From contig WFZC01000042.1 in assembly GCA_015489765.1 (NCBI GenBank), forward strand, positions 1 to 45,657: a DNA stretch of 45,657 nucleotides, written 5' to 3'. This document shows, one piece after another, positions 1-8,555 of the stretch. Positions within the stretch are counted from its first letter, which is position 1, and the number at the start of each line of letters is the position of its first letter. Under the pieces are notes generated by a model, which ran no database searches, had not been told where the DNA came from, and was given only the letters and a program-made list of their open reading frames with translations. The position numbers and the translations under genes are program-made. Source of the DNA: Desulfobulbaceae bacterium. GTDB lineage: Bacteria > Desulfobacterota > Desulfobulbia > Desulfobulbales > Desulfobulbaceae.

Positions 1-585
1 AAACACCATGGCCTGGTGGGTCTGCATGACACCCTTGGGATGCCCGGTGCTGCCGGAGGTATAAATGAGGGCGGCCAGGTCATTGGGGATAATAAAGCAG
101 GGTTCGACCAAGGGGTCGCTTTCCCGCAGCACGCTGTCAAAGGATTCCAGGCGGACAGAACACTGTTTCACATCCGGAAGAACGCCCGAGGAGATGATGC
201 CCCGCAGTTTGGGCAAACCGACTGCCGCCTTGACATACTGCCCGGCCAGGTGGCCGTCCGTCATCAGCAAAACCGCCCCGCTGTCCTGGAGAATATAGTG
301 CAACTTGTCCGCCTTGGTCTGCGGATTGATCATCAAAAAAACGCCGCCGGCCAGCAGAATGCCATAAATCGAGGTGATACAGGGCCAGGTATTGTCCATG
401 TAGACGCCGACGCGGTCGCCGCGTTTCAATCCCCTGTTCAGCAAGGCCCGGGCAAGCCTTTGTGAGGTATCGAGCAACTGCCCGTAGGTATACTCCTCCC
501 CTTCAATCACCAGGGCAATTTTTTCAGGATATCGGGATGCGGACTCTATCAATCCTTCCCGCAGTAATCGTTGGGGTCTGATCAT
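1..585 (-). CDS. AMP-dependent acyl-CoA ligase/synthetase (partial, C-terminus outside window); possibly exosortase A-system-associated type
   Basis: Reverse-strand translation from ATG at 585: MIRPQRLLREGLIESASRYPEKIALVIEGEEYTYGQLLDT...DLAALIYTSGSTGHPKGVMQTHQAMVF, with the AMP-binding motif YTSGSTGxPKGV. It runs off the window edge, so it is absent from the ORF track. Confidence 0.9.
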   Translation of the reverse strand, partial: MIRPQRLLREGLIESASRYPEKIALVIEGEEYTYGQLLDTSQRLARALLNRGLKRGDRVGVYMDNTWPCITSIYGILLAGGVFLMINPQTKADKLHYILQDSGAVLLMTDGHLAGQYVKAAVGLPKLRGIISSGVLPDVKQCSVRLESFDSVLRESDPLVEPCFIIPNDLAALIYTSGSTGHPKGVMQTHQAMVF

Positions 586-597
586 GGGGCTGTCAGG

Positions 598-855
598 TCA
601 TGCTTTTCCGGCAATGAAGTCTGCCAGTTGATTGACACTGTCGAGATTTTCCGGAATCAATTCATCATCATCAACGGTAATATCAAAGGTGTCCTCAAGC
701 CATTCCACCAGTTCAAGAACGCCGGTGGAATCAATGATCCCCTGGTCCAGAAAAGAATCGTCATTGGAGAGATCCTCCTCGGATGCATCGAATAAAAAAT
801 TATCAAATATGAATGAACGTATTGTTGCTATTGTGTCCGGCATATCAGCTCCCAT
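598..855 (-). CDS. Acyl carrier protein (start may be the internal Met at 843)
   Basis: 85-aa acidic protein with phosphopantetheine attachment context GIIDSTGVLELVEWLEDTFDI, directly upstream of the AMP ligase. Confidence 0.88.
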   Translation of the reverse strand: MGADMPDTIATIRSFIFDNFLFDASEEDLSNDDSFLDQGIIDSTGVLELVEWLEDTFDITVDDDELIPENLDSVNQLADFIAGKA

Positions 856-919
856 ACCTGGTGTTATTTTCTGATATCATCATAAAAAATCTTCAAATCC
901 GAAATAGTGCATCTTGACC

Positions 920-1540
920 ACTTCGGAATCCCGCAGCCTGCCAGCATGCCGTTTATTCCCGCGGTCTGTCCAGACCCCGTCATTCCCAAGTCCTGCCCAT
1001 TTCGTTATACCATCGGTCTGCGCACTCCGTCATTCCCTCGGTCTGCCTCTCATTCGTCATTCCCGCAGTCTGTCCATATTCTGTCATTCCCGCGGTTTGT
1101 GGGGCGGGAATCCAATAAACACCCCGTGGCCTGGTACCTACCTGGATCCCCGTCCCCGACTACTAACTTCGGGGATGACGTACAACCTCGGGGATGACCA
1201 CCCGTCCCCGACTAACTACCCTCGGAAATGACGGATTTAAGTGATTCTCGTAGTCCTTCGCCTCCGTCATTCCCACGGCCTGCCCATTTCGTTATACCAT
1301 CGGTCTGCTCTATTCCGTCATTCCCACGGTCTGCCCACTCCGTCATTCCCTCGGTCTGCCTCTCATTCGTCATTCCCGCGGTCTGTTGGGCGGGAATCCA
1401 GTAAACATCCCGTGGCCTGGCATATATCTGGATCCCCGTTCCCGACTAACTACCCTCGGGAATGACGCATTACCTCGGGGATGACCACCCGTCCCCGACT
1501 ACTAATCTCGGGGATGACGTACTACACTCGGGTTTGACGA
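920..1540. repeat. Family A palindromic intergenic repeat array; about 287-bp unit in tandem duplicate with internal 26-30 bp sub-repeats
   Basis: Repeated CGTCATTCCC(G/T/A)CGGTCTG, GGGCGGGAATCCA, TCTGGATCCCCG and CTCGGGGATGACG. 'cccatttcgttataccatcggtctg' occurs at 996 and 1283; 'gggcgggaatcca' at 1102 and 1388. Confidence 0.9.
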
Positions 1541-1605
1541 AGCATCCTTGATGAACTCAGCCAGACTGATCTTTAACGGCAGTCAATACTATTTTTCCGG
1601 CCATC

Positions 1606-2991
1606 CTATCTGGCTCCCTTGCGAAAGAGGATCGTTTTAACAGTCCTGAAAACAATCAGGATATCGATGAAAACAGACATGTTTTTTATGTAGTACAGAT
1701 CATATTCAAGTTTGCGCAAAGCGTCCTCCTCGGTCGCGCCGTAGGGGTAACAGACCTGGGCCCAGCCGGTTATTCCAGGCTTTACCGCATGACGCAGGGA
1801 GTAATAAGGAATCTTTTTTGTCAACTGCTCCACAAAGACAGGCCGCTCCGGCCGGGGGCCGACAAAACTCATTTCTCCCTTGAGTACATTCCACATCTGG
1901 GGGATCTCATCAATCCTGGTTTTACGGATAAAAGCGCCCACCCGTGTCACCCGGGGATCATTTTCCATGGCCCAGACTGCTCCGTTTTTTTCCGCATCCT
2001 TACGCATGGAACGAAATTTAATGACCTTAAAAATTTTTCCCTTTTCGCCAACCCGCTCCTGGCAGTAAAAAATCGGGCCGGGTGATTCCAGCCTGATCAA
2101 CAGCGCAGTCGGCAGGGTAACCGGCAGAGAGACCAGCAGGCCGGAGATGGAAAACAAAAAGTCCATGATTCGCTTCACAACAGCCCGAATTTTCCCTGCC
2201 TTGAATCCCTCGGAAAAAATAAGCCATCCAGGCTTGACCTTCTCTACCAGGATCTTCCCGGTGACTGCCTCATAAAACGTAATGCCCTCATCTATTTCTA
2301 TTCCCTGCAATTTACACTGCAACAGGTCTCTGACCGGCATGGTTCCACGCCGGTCATCCAGGGCAATAATGATACGTCCCACATCATGCATGCGGCACTG
2401 CTCCAGCAGCTCTGAAGGGTCGGCAAAAAGGGGCGCATTATTGGGATTATATTCCGGCGCTGTTGTGCCGACAAATGCGGCAATCTTATAGCCCGAATCC
2501 TTTTTTTCTTCGATTTCCCGGGCAATATCAACGGCAAGGTTTCCGGTTCCTACCACAACAACGGGCAACGAAAACAACCGTTCATTCAGGATTCTGAAAT
2601 ACAGCAGCCGCCACAGGATGATGGCCAGACAGATGATAAAATAGCTGGTCCAGAAAATTCGAGTAGATATTACCAACTGCGGCACAAGATAATATATGAC
2701 GGCAAGAATAATACAACCTATGCCGAATGCCTGAATAATTTGGCTGAGCCAGTCAATAAGCTCAGTGTTTATAACACTGAGATCATACAGATCAAAAAAA
2801 TACAGACAAATCTGAAAAACCACCGTGACAATCAGGGCCCGCACCGCATCGGGAAAACTGTCGATACAATAAATGCCCCACCCGGAGAACAACAGATACA
2901 CAAGGTTGATTGTCAAAAAAATAAGAAGACCTTCGCCGAAGACAAAAAGGACGTTTCGGACTGGGTAATATTTTTTTAGTAAATTCAGCAT
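1606..2991 (-). CDS. Undecaprenyl-phosphate sugar transferase (polyprenyl glycosylphosphotransferase; TIGR03013-like)
   Basis: 461 aa; N-terminal TM segments, CoA-binding-like domain (VVVVGTGNLAVDIAREI), C-terminal bacterial sugar transferase domain (KRIMDFLFS...IKFRSMRKDAEKNGAVWA...KTRIDEIPQMWNVLKGEMSFVGPRPERP). Confidence 0.92.
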   Translation of the reverse strand: MLNLLKKYYPVRNVLFVFGEGLLIFLTINLVYLLFSGWGIYCIDSFPDAVRALIVTVVFQICLYFFDLYDLSVINTELIDWLSQIIQAFGIGCIILAVIYYLVPQLVISTRIFWTSYFIICLAIILWRLLYFRILNERLFSLPVVVVGTGNLAVDIAREIEEKKDSGYKIAAFVGTTAPEYNPNNAPLFADPSELLEQCRMHDVGRIIIALDDRRGTMPVRDLLQCKLQGIEIDEGITFYEAVTGKILVEKVKPGWLIFSEGFKAGKIRAVVKRIMDFLFSISGLLVSLPVTLPTALLIRLESPGPIFYCQERVGEKGKIFKVIKFRSMRKDAEKNGAVWAMENDPRVTRVGAFIRKTRIDEIPQMWNVLKGEMSFVGPRPERPVFVEQLTKKIPYYSLRHAVKPGITGWAQVCYPYGATEEDALRKLEYDLYYIKNMSVFIDILIVFRTVKTILFRKGAR

Positions 2992-3001
2992 ATTGACCTT
3001 C

Positions 3002-4969
3002 TCACCTGACCATCACCCGCGTGTTTGCCAGCTGCAGGGGAACATCTGTTTTGAAACAACGGACATAGGCATCAAACAAAATCATTGTCGACAGCATGCC
3101 GACAAAGGCCATATTTTCACGAAATCCCTGCCGGGCTTTCTTCCGGCACTTCATCAGCAACCGCTGCACGGCCTTTGGGTTAAAAAGGCCGGCCTCTGCA
3201 AGCATTTTTTCCGAAAGATAATATTCCAGATATTCGGGTTCCTTTTCTCCAAAAAAACTCGGGATATCCGGGGCCATGTAGGGCTGTTTCTTGCGCCAGA
3301 CTATTCCGTCCGGCAGAAGACCAACCATGGCCTTTTTGAGAATATTTTTTTCATTCAACGCCTTCATCCGCAGGTTTGGCGGAATTGTGCAGGCAAACTC
3401 CACCAACCGGTGGTCAAGGAATGGATAACGGCCTTCAACGGAATGGGCCATGGCCATACGATCACCCTGGGAGCAGAGCAGGTAATTGCCAAGCAGCAGG
3501 CGGCTTTCAAGGAACTGGGTCCGAGTGAAAATATCCAGCCCCTCTAACTGATCCTGCCACAAAGATTTCAGCTTTACAAACGGCTTTTGCCCAACGGATG
3601 CGGCAAGATCATCGCTGAAGAAAAGATGGGTGCCCGACGTGGTCTTCCAGCGGGGTCGATGACCATAAAAGATATCATCCAGGGGGGCATCGGTATTGAA
3701 AAATTTCTGCGCGTACTCCGCTGATCTGGAAGGCGACAGGGCAAGATAGGGATACAGACGTTTCAAAAGATAGGGCCGACAGGTAGAAGCTGGCCGGGCA
3801 CCAATAAAGGCCCGGACCTTTGCCTCTTTGAATATATCATAGCCGCCAAGGACCTCATCGGCGCCTTCACCGGTGAGGACGACTTTGTACTTGTTTTGTC
3901 TGACCAGAGAGGAGAGAAGAAAAAGAGGTACGGGTGCTGTTCGTAAAATGGGTGTTTCCGTGTGACGAATGACATCAGGAAAGGCCTCGCCTATGGATGC
4001 ATAGGAGCAACGGATGCTGTGGTGATCGGTGTGCAGGAAATCAACCATTTCCTGCTGCTGCTCCTGTTCATCATAGACCTTATCGTTAAAAGTAACTGAA
4101 AAGGTCTTCAGTTCATTGTCGGTAAAATGGGTAATCAGGGAGGTAATGGTTGAAGAATCAAGGCCGCCGCTCAGATAGGCGCCGACAGGAACATCGGCCC
4201 GTAATCTGATCCTGGTGGCGTCAATCAGCAGTTCCCGCAACTGTTCGGCAAGGTCCTGTTCCGATGCGGTTGACCAGGAAGAGTCGGCAAAAGGAATCTG
4301 CCAATAACATTTTTGGGTGATTTTTCCCTGGTGATCAATTTTCAGTAGGCAACCGGGATTCAGTTGCCGTATTTCCTGAAAAACCGTCTCCTCTCCAGCC
4401 GGACTCCAGAAGGTGAAAATTTCACCGAGAATTTCCGGATTCAATGCCCGGGGAAGGGCAGTATCTGCCGAAAAGATGGCCTTTATTTCCGAGCCGAAAT
4501 ACAACCGTCCATCATGGAAGGTGTAAAAAAGCGGTCGGATGCCCATCCGGTCCCGGGCAAGAAAGAGCCCTTGGTTCTGTTGGTCATAGATGGCAAAGGC
4601 AAACTGCCCGTTCAAATCCTGCAGGCAGTCTTCACCCTTTTCCTCATACAGGTGGATAATGACCTCGGTATCGGATTCGGTGCGAAAATGATGGCCGCAT
4701 CTGATGAGTTGCCGGCGCAGTTCCGGATAATTGAAGATTTCACCGTTAAAGATAATCCACAGGGTCTTATCTTCATTGGTAATGGGCTGCCAACCACCCT
4801 CAAGGTCAATAATGGAGAGCCGGGCATGGGCAAGACCTGCCCGTTTGTCCTGAAAAAAACCAAATCCATCGGGTCCGCGGTGCCGAAGCGGCCAGATCAT
4901 CCGTTCAAGAAGACGGTTCCCTGCCTCTGGGGCATGATTGATATTGAAGTAGCCGGCAATTCCGCACAT
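3002..4969 (-). CDS. asnB: Asparagine synthase (glutamine-hydrolyzing) family amidotransferase
   Basis: 655 aa starting MCGIAGYFN (Ntn Cys), with RHRGPDG, FNGEIFNY and PP-loop VPVGAYLSGGLDSSTI. Confidence 0.93.
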   Translation of the reverse strand: MCGIAGYFNINHAPEAGNRLLERMIWPLRHRGPDGFGFFQDKRAGLAHARLSIIDLEGGWQPITNEDKTLWIIFNGEIFNYPELRRQLIRCGHHFRTESDTEVIIHLYEEKGEDCLQDLNGQFAFAIYDQQNQGLFLARDRMGIRPLFYTFHDGRLYFGSEIKAIFSADTALPRALNPEILGEIFTFWSPAGEETVFQEIRQLNPGCLLKIDHQGKITQKCYWQIPFADSSWSTASEQDLAEQLRELLIDATRIRLRADVPVGAYLSGGLDSSTITSLITHFTDNELKTFSVTFNDKVYDEQEQQQEMVDFLHTDHHSIRCSYASIGEAFPDVIRHTETPILRTAPVPLFLLSSLVRQNKYKVVLTGEGADEVLGGYDIFKEAKVRAFIGARPASTCRPYLLKRLYPYLALSPSRSAEYAQKFFNTDAPLDDIFYGHRPRWKTTSGTHLFFSDDLAASVGQKPFVKLKSLWQDQLEGLDIFTRTQFLESRLLLGNYLLCSQGDRMAMAHSVEGRYPFLDHRLVEFACTIPPNLRMKALNEKNILKKAMVGLLPDGIVWRKKQPYMAPDIPSFFGEKEPEYLEYYLSEKMLAEAGLFNPKAVQRLLMKCRKKARQGFRENMAFVGMLSTMILFDAYVRCFKTDVPLQLANTRVMVR

Positions 4970-5026
4970 ATCTTTTTATTGTCAAGGAGTGAAAGGATAT
5001 AAGTCGATCCCGTAGTCTTCTCTTTT

Positions 5027-5285
5027 TGTCATTCCCGCGGTCTGTTGGGCGGGAATCCAGTAATCATCCCGCGGCCTGGCATCTCTCTGGATCCCCGACA
5101 AAAAAATCTCGGGGATGACGTTTTTCTATCATTCCCGCGGTCTGCCCCCACTCCGTCATTCCCGCGGTCTGTTAGGCGGGAATCCAGTAATCATCCCGCG
5201 GCCTGGCATATATCTGGATCCCCGATAAAAAAACCTCGGGGATGACGACCCGTCCCCGAATATCGGTGGGCGGGAATCCAGGATA
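5027..5285. repeat. Family A palindromic repeat, two near-identical copies
   Basis: 'gtcattcccgcggtctgttgggcgggaatccagtaatcatcccgcggcctggcat...tctggatccccga...ctcggggatgacg' present twice. Confidence 0.9.
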
Positions 5286-5313
5286 CAACCTTTGACAACA
5301 TTCCATCCTAAAA

Positions 5314-6903
5314 TTACCAGCGAAACAACTCCTTGTTGACCGCCAGCTCGATATAGGCGCGATGTTCATGATAGGAATCCGCGCCATTGGCATTCAGGTC
5401 TGAATCGTGATTATAGTACCGGTAGCCGCCGGTAAGGGTGTACCAGCGAAGAAAGGTATAGGTCAACGAAACCCCGGCATCATAGTCCTTCTCCGTATAC
5501 TCGAACTGTCCCGGCTCCGTTGGTGCCGGTTGTTCCTGGTCCACGATGATAACTGTCTGCGAAAGGGGAAGCTGTTTACGTTGGTCATGACTGTAATTTG
5601 CGGACATTGTCGCCGTCAGGTCACGGGTCAACTGATAATCCAGAGCAACACCGGTATCCCAGGAATCCGTTAAGCCGCTGCCCCGGCCGTCAAAATTATC
5701 CTGGGTATAACTCTTGTCCGCAAAAAGCGTTGCCGTTCCATGCAGAAAATCCCAGGTGATTCCCCCGTAGGCATTATAATCGGTTTCCGTGGAACTGTTA
5801 TCACGCGTCACCCAGGTAGGACCGCCGGATATGGTGGCATGCAGGTGTTGACTGATATCATAGTTGAATCCCAGAGCAAGGTTATGGATATCGGAGTCCT
5901 GCCGCAAGGATGAATCATAATCGGTGCCAAGGTAACTGTATTCGGTAAACAGGTGATAATGTGATGAGGTATCGTATGTACCCCTGAGCCTGAAATTATA
6001 TTCCTTCAGGTCTTCGGAATCAATGACACCGGTTTCTCCCTCCGGTTGTGTAATAACAAGCACATTCGGCTCATCAAACAGGCCCCGGGTATAACCGGCC
6101 TCACTTTCGGCGCTCCATGTGCGGTTAAAACGGTGATGGAGTTGAAGGTCGCCGGTATGGCGGTCATAGTCGGTGTAACCGCCAATATCACCATCATTGT
6201 TACGCAGAACATCAAAGGTGTAGCCGATGCTGACAAGCCGGTCCTCTCCATAGGTATACTCGCTGATCGCGTCCATGGTATTGGTCCAGTAACGCCTGCG
6301 ACCGAACCGTTCCGTCAGCGTCTGGTCAGGTTCTGCAGGCGGAGAACCAACCGCAGGTTCAGGAGGAGGCGATTCTCCGGCCGCTGGCGCGCTGTCGGCT
6401 GTTCGCAGCTCTTCGTCGCGAAGGGGATCTTCACCAAGGAAAAAATGATTGTTAAGGGTAACAAGCCAGTTCCGGGTCAGGTTTTTCTCCAGTCGCAGGC
6501 CGAAATCATGGTCTATGTCTGTTGTCTCATCAAGATGATCATAATGTACTGCCGGAGAATAGGTGAACTCAACCACATCACTGATACCCGTGGACGAAAA
6601 GGTAAGCCGGGGGCTGAGAAGATAGTCCCGGCGGTCACCGTTGCGATCTTCAAGAACAAGAATTTCCGGCCTGTTGCCAGCGGTGGCATTGCCGACACCC
6701 TGGGCGACAACATCTCCGTCTGGTGCGTCCGTAACAGTCATGGCAGACCCATTATTATCGTAGGTCCGGTCCTGGTGATCATAACGGACGGAAACCGCAC
6801 CAATCACGATATTCTGCCGGGCCCGGACAGTCTTCGCTGTCATGGCGCTCAAGATGACGACTGCAGCAAGCAGTATAATCTGTTTCCCGCCTTGATTCTG
6901 CAT
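5314..6903 (-). CDS. Outer-membrane beta-barrel protein, exopolysaccharide locus
   Basis: 529 aa, signal peptide, many alternating amphipathic strands (YTFDVLRNNDGDIGGYTDYDRHTGDLQLHHRF...), C-terminal aromatic residue (ELFRW). Confidence 0.8.
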   Translation of the reverse strand: MQNQGGKQIILLAAVVILSAMTAKTVRARQNIVIGAVSVRYDHQDRTYDNNGSAMTVTDAPDGDVVAQGVGNATAGNRPEILVLEDRNGDRRDYLLSPRLTFSSTGISDVVEFTYSPAVHYDHLDETTDIDHDFGLRLEKNLTRNWLVTLNNHFFLGEDPLRDEELRTADSAPAAGESPPPEPAVGSPPAEPDQTLTERFGRRRYWTNTMDAISEYTYGEDRLVSIGYTFDVLRNNDGDIGGYTDYDRHTGDLQLHHRFNRTWSAESEAGYTRGLFDEPNVLVITQPEGETGVIDSEDLKEYNFRLRGTYDTSSHYHLFTEYSYLGTDYDSSLRQDSDIHNLALGFNYDISQHLHATISGGPTWVTRDNSSTETDYNAYGGITWDFLHGTATLFADKSYTQDNFDGRGSGLTDSWDTGVALDYQLTRDLTATMSANYSHDQRKQLPLSQTVIIVDQEQPAPTEPGQFEYTEKDYDAGVSLTYTFLRWYTLTGGYRYYNHDSDLNANGADSYHEHRAYIELAVNKELFRW

Positions 6904-6915
6904 AATCCCTCTCCG

Positions 6916-7668
6916 TTAATGCACGATCATGACATCATTTGGCTGCAGATAAATGTTTTTCTCCAGATCCCTGCCTTTCATGAAGTCATCATAATCAAAG
7001 GTAAGTGTCTTTTTTTCCTTTTTTCTCTTTGCCATCGGACCGCTGCCCTGACGGATGATGGTCACATCGTGGTTTGCCCACTCGGTAAAACCGCCGCTAC
7101 GGGCAATGGCCTGAATAATGGTGACCGGAAAATCGAGATAAAAGATACCAGGGCTTCTCACTTGTCCCATGACCGTGTAACGGCGGCTGTTGCTCTGCAC
7201 CAGGACCACGGTGACAATGGGATCATCATAAACCGTTTTATAAAGCTTTTTCAGATAATCGGCCGCCTGGGTAAGGGTCATGCCGGCCACCTCGATATCT
7301 CCGATATGCTTTAATGAAATACGGCCATCCAACCGTACTTCCCCACCCGAGCCGGGTTGGCGAAGAACATCGCCGCCACCGCCCGCGGCCTCACCACCAC
7401 CTGCGGCAGCAGGACGATTAGCCCCGGACGCGGATGATGCCGTCATCTCTCCTTCTCCGTAAATCTTGACGGAAAGCACATCACCAAGACCTATAATATA
7501 TTCCTGCTGCTCCCCTGGGAGTATCAAATCACCGACAATTTCTTTCCGCAGTTTTTCCTTCTGTGCATTACTGACAACAACATCTGCCGTTGACTCGGCC
7601 GCCAGGACCGGCTGCAGGCTGCAGACCACCATCAAAAGTACCAGAACGCAGGACAACCATTTATTCAT
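6916..7668 (-). CDS. Polysaccharide biosynthesis/export protein (Wza/GumB-like, SLBB)
   Basis: Start placed at MNKWLSCVLVLLMVV (signal peptide, SD GGAGGGAG upstream). YIIGLGDVLSVKIYGEGE...VRLDGRISLKHIGDIEVAGMTLTQAADYLKK...YTVMGQVRSPGIFYLD. Confidence 0.9.
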   Translation of the reverse strand: MNKWLSCVLVLLMVVCSLQPVLAAESTADVVVSNAQKEKLRKEIVGDLILPGEQQEYIIGLGDVLSVKIYGEGEMTASSASGANRPAAAGGGEAAGGGGDVLRQPGSGGEVRLDGRISLKHIGDIEVAGMTLTQAADYLKKLYKTVYDDPIVTVVLVQSNSRRYTVMGQVRSPGIFYLDFPVTIIQAIARSGGFTEWANHDVTIIRQGSGPMAKRKKEKKTLTFDYDDFMKGRDLEKNIYLQPNDVMIVH

Positions 7669-8364
7669 AACTCCCTCCTCCCTTTCCCTTTTCGCATTGC
7701 AGGGCAATGAAACACATAAAATCAAATCCATAATCCACGAAAAACACTCAAGGATTATTGATCAATGTATCATATTTTACGTTCCTGTTAAAACTATTTT
7801 CTCCACGATGCACTGTTTGTCCCCCTTGAGTGCCTCTTTTTTTCCATGGAAAAGAAAGGAAGCACGAGATTCCGCAAATCCGGAAAATCAACCACCCCTC
7901 ACTGCTCCCACCGAACCAGGCCGCCATTTCAATAACGACGGTTTCCCACACAGTGCACCAGGGGTCTTTTGATAATAGGCACAATGAGGAGGATAGGGTC
8001 GCTCCTGAAGATCAATCCGATCCGGGTGGGCGTCAAGACGATACTGATCGCTAAGTGCTAGCCATAATACACCTATCGTTATCTGAAATTTTACCTGCTT
8101 TGGTTCCCAGCTATTTCAGAACCACAGGTCATAATCCTATTGAATCCAAGAGAACAAATAATGTTCAAAAGGACACGCATAATGTACAAAAAGGCTCAAA
8201 AAAGGACAGACAATCCATCTATTACGGGAATAATGGACAAACACTTGCAGTGCATTCTCCGGGGAAGGTGGTGCAAAAACACCAGTTGCTGGTTGTTATG
8301 CACCAGGGATGAAAAAACAGAAAATTTGGTAACCATCTGTATAAATTCGAATTCCGCAAACAAA

Positions 8365-8398
8365 ACAGGCCCGATCAGATTGTTCTGATCGGGCCTGT
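8365..8398 (-). terminator. Rho-independent terminator downstream of tRNA-Arg
   Basis: Perfect 15-bp stem ACAGGCCCGATCAGA / TCTGATCGGGCCTGT with 4-nt loop; U-rich TTTTGTTTG follows on the minus strand. Confidence 0.9.
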
Positions 8399-8407
8399 GT
8401 CAATCTC

Positions 8408-8484
8408 TGGCGCGCCTGGCAGGATTCGAACCTGCTACCCTCGGATTCGTAGTCCGATACTCTATCCAGATGAGCTACAGGCGC
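8408..8484 (-). tRNA. tRNA-Arg(ACG), CCA encoded
   Basis: Minus-strand GCGCCTGTAGCTCATCTGGATAGAGTATCGGACTACGAATCCGAGGGTAGCAGGTTCGAATCCTGCCAGGCGCGCCA. Acceptor GCGCCTG/CAGGCGC, anticodon loop CTACGAA, T-loop TTCGAAT. Confidence 0.96.
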
Positions 8485-8498
8485 TGATAACGGCAGCG

Positions 8499-8527
8499 AG
8501 CATACCGTATCCCGCATCGGGACGCAA
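8499..8527 (-). promoter_or_regulatory. Sigma70-like promoter of tRNA-Arg
   Basis: Minus strand TTGCGT-17 bp-TATGCT, with -10 ending 15 nt upstream of the mature tRNA 5' end. Confidence 0.65.
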
Positions 8528-8555
8528 GTGTTTTCTCCGGATATTGCCTCTTCTG

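Noticed and set aside
907-1465. ORFs such as 'SFPRSVGRESSKHPVAWHISGSP' (907-1197, 914-1231, 1241-1465; also 5045-5245)
   Set aside because: Translations of family A repeats; the repetitive nucleotide palindromes explain the open frames.
920-1540. CRISPR array from regularly spaced CGTCATTCCC units
   Set aside because: Units are variable palindrome arms with similar intervening sequence and complementary right arms; not repeat-spacer organisation.
3002-4969. Long plus-strand ORFs antisense to asnB (e.g. 2993-3547, 4364-5002)
   Set aside because: No recognisable domains; the minus strand encodes a complete asparagine synthase.
6046-7314. 422-aa plus-strand ORF
   Set aside because: Antisense to the OM barrel and export genes, which have signal peptides and clear family features.
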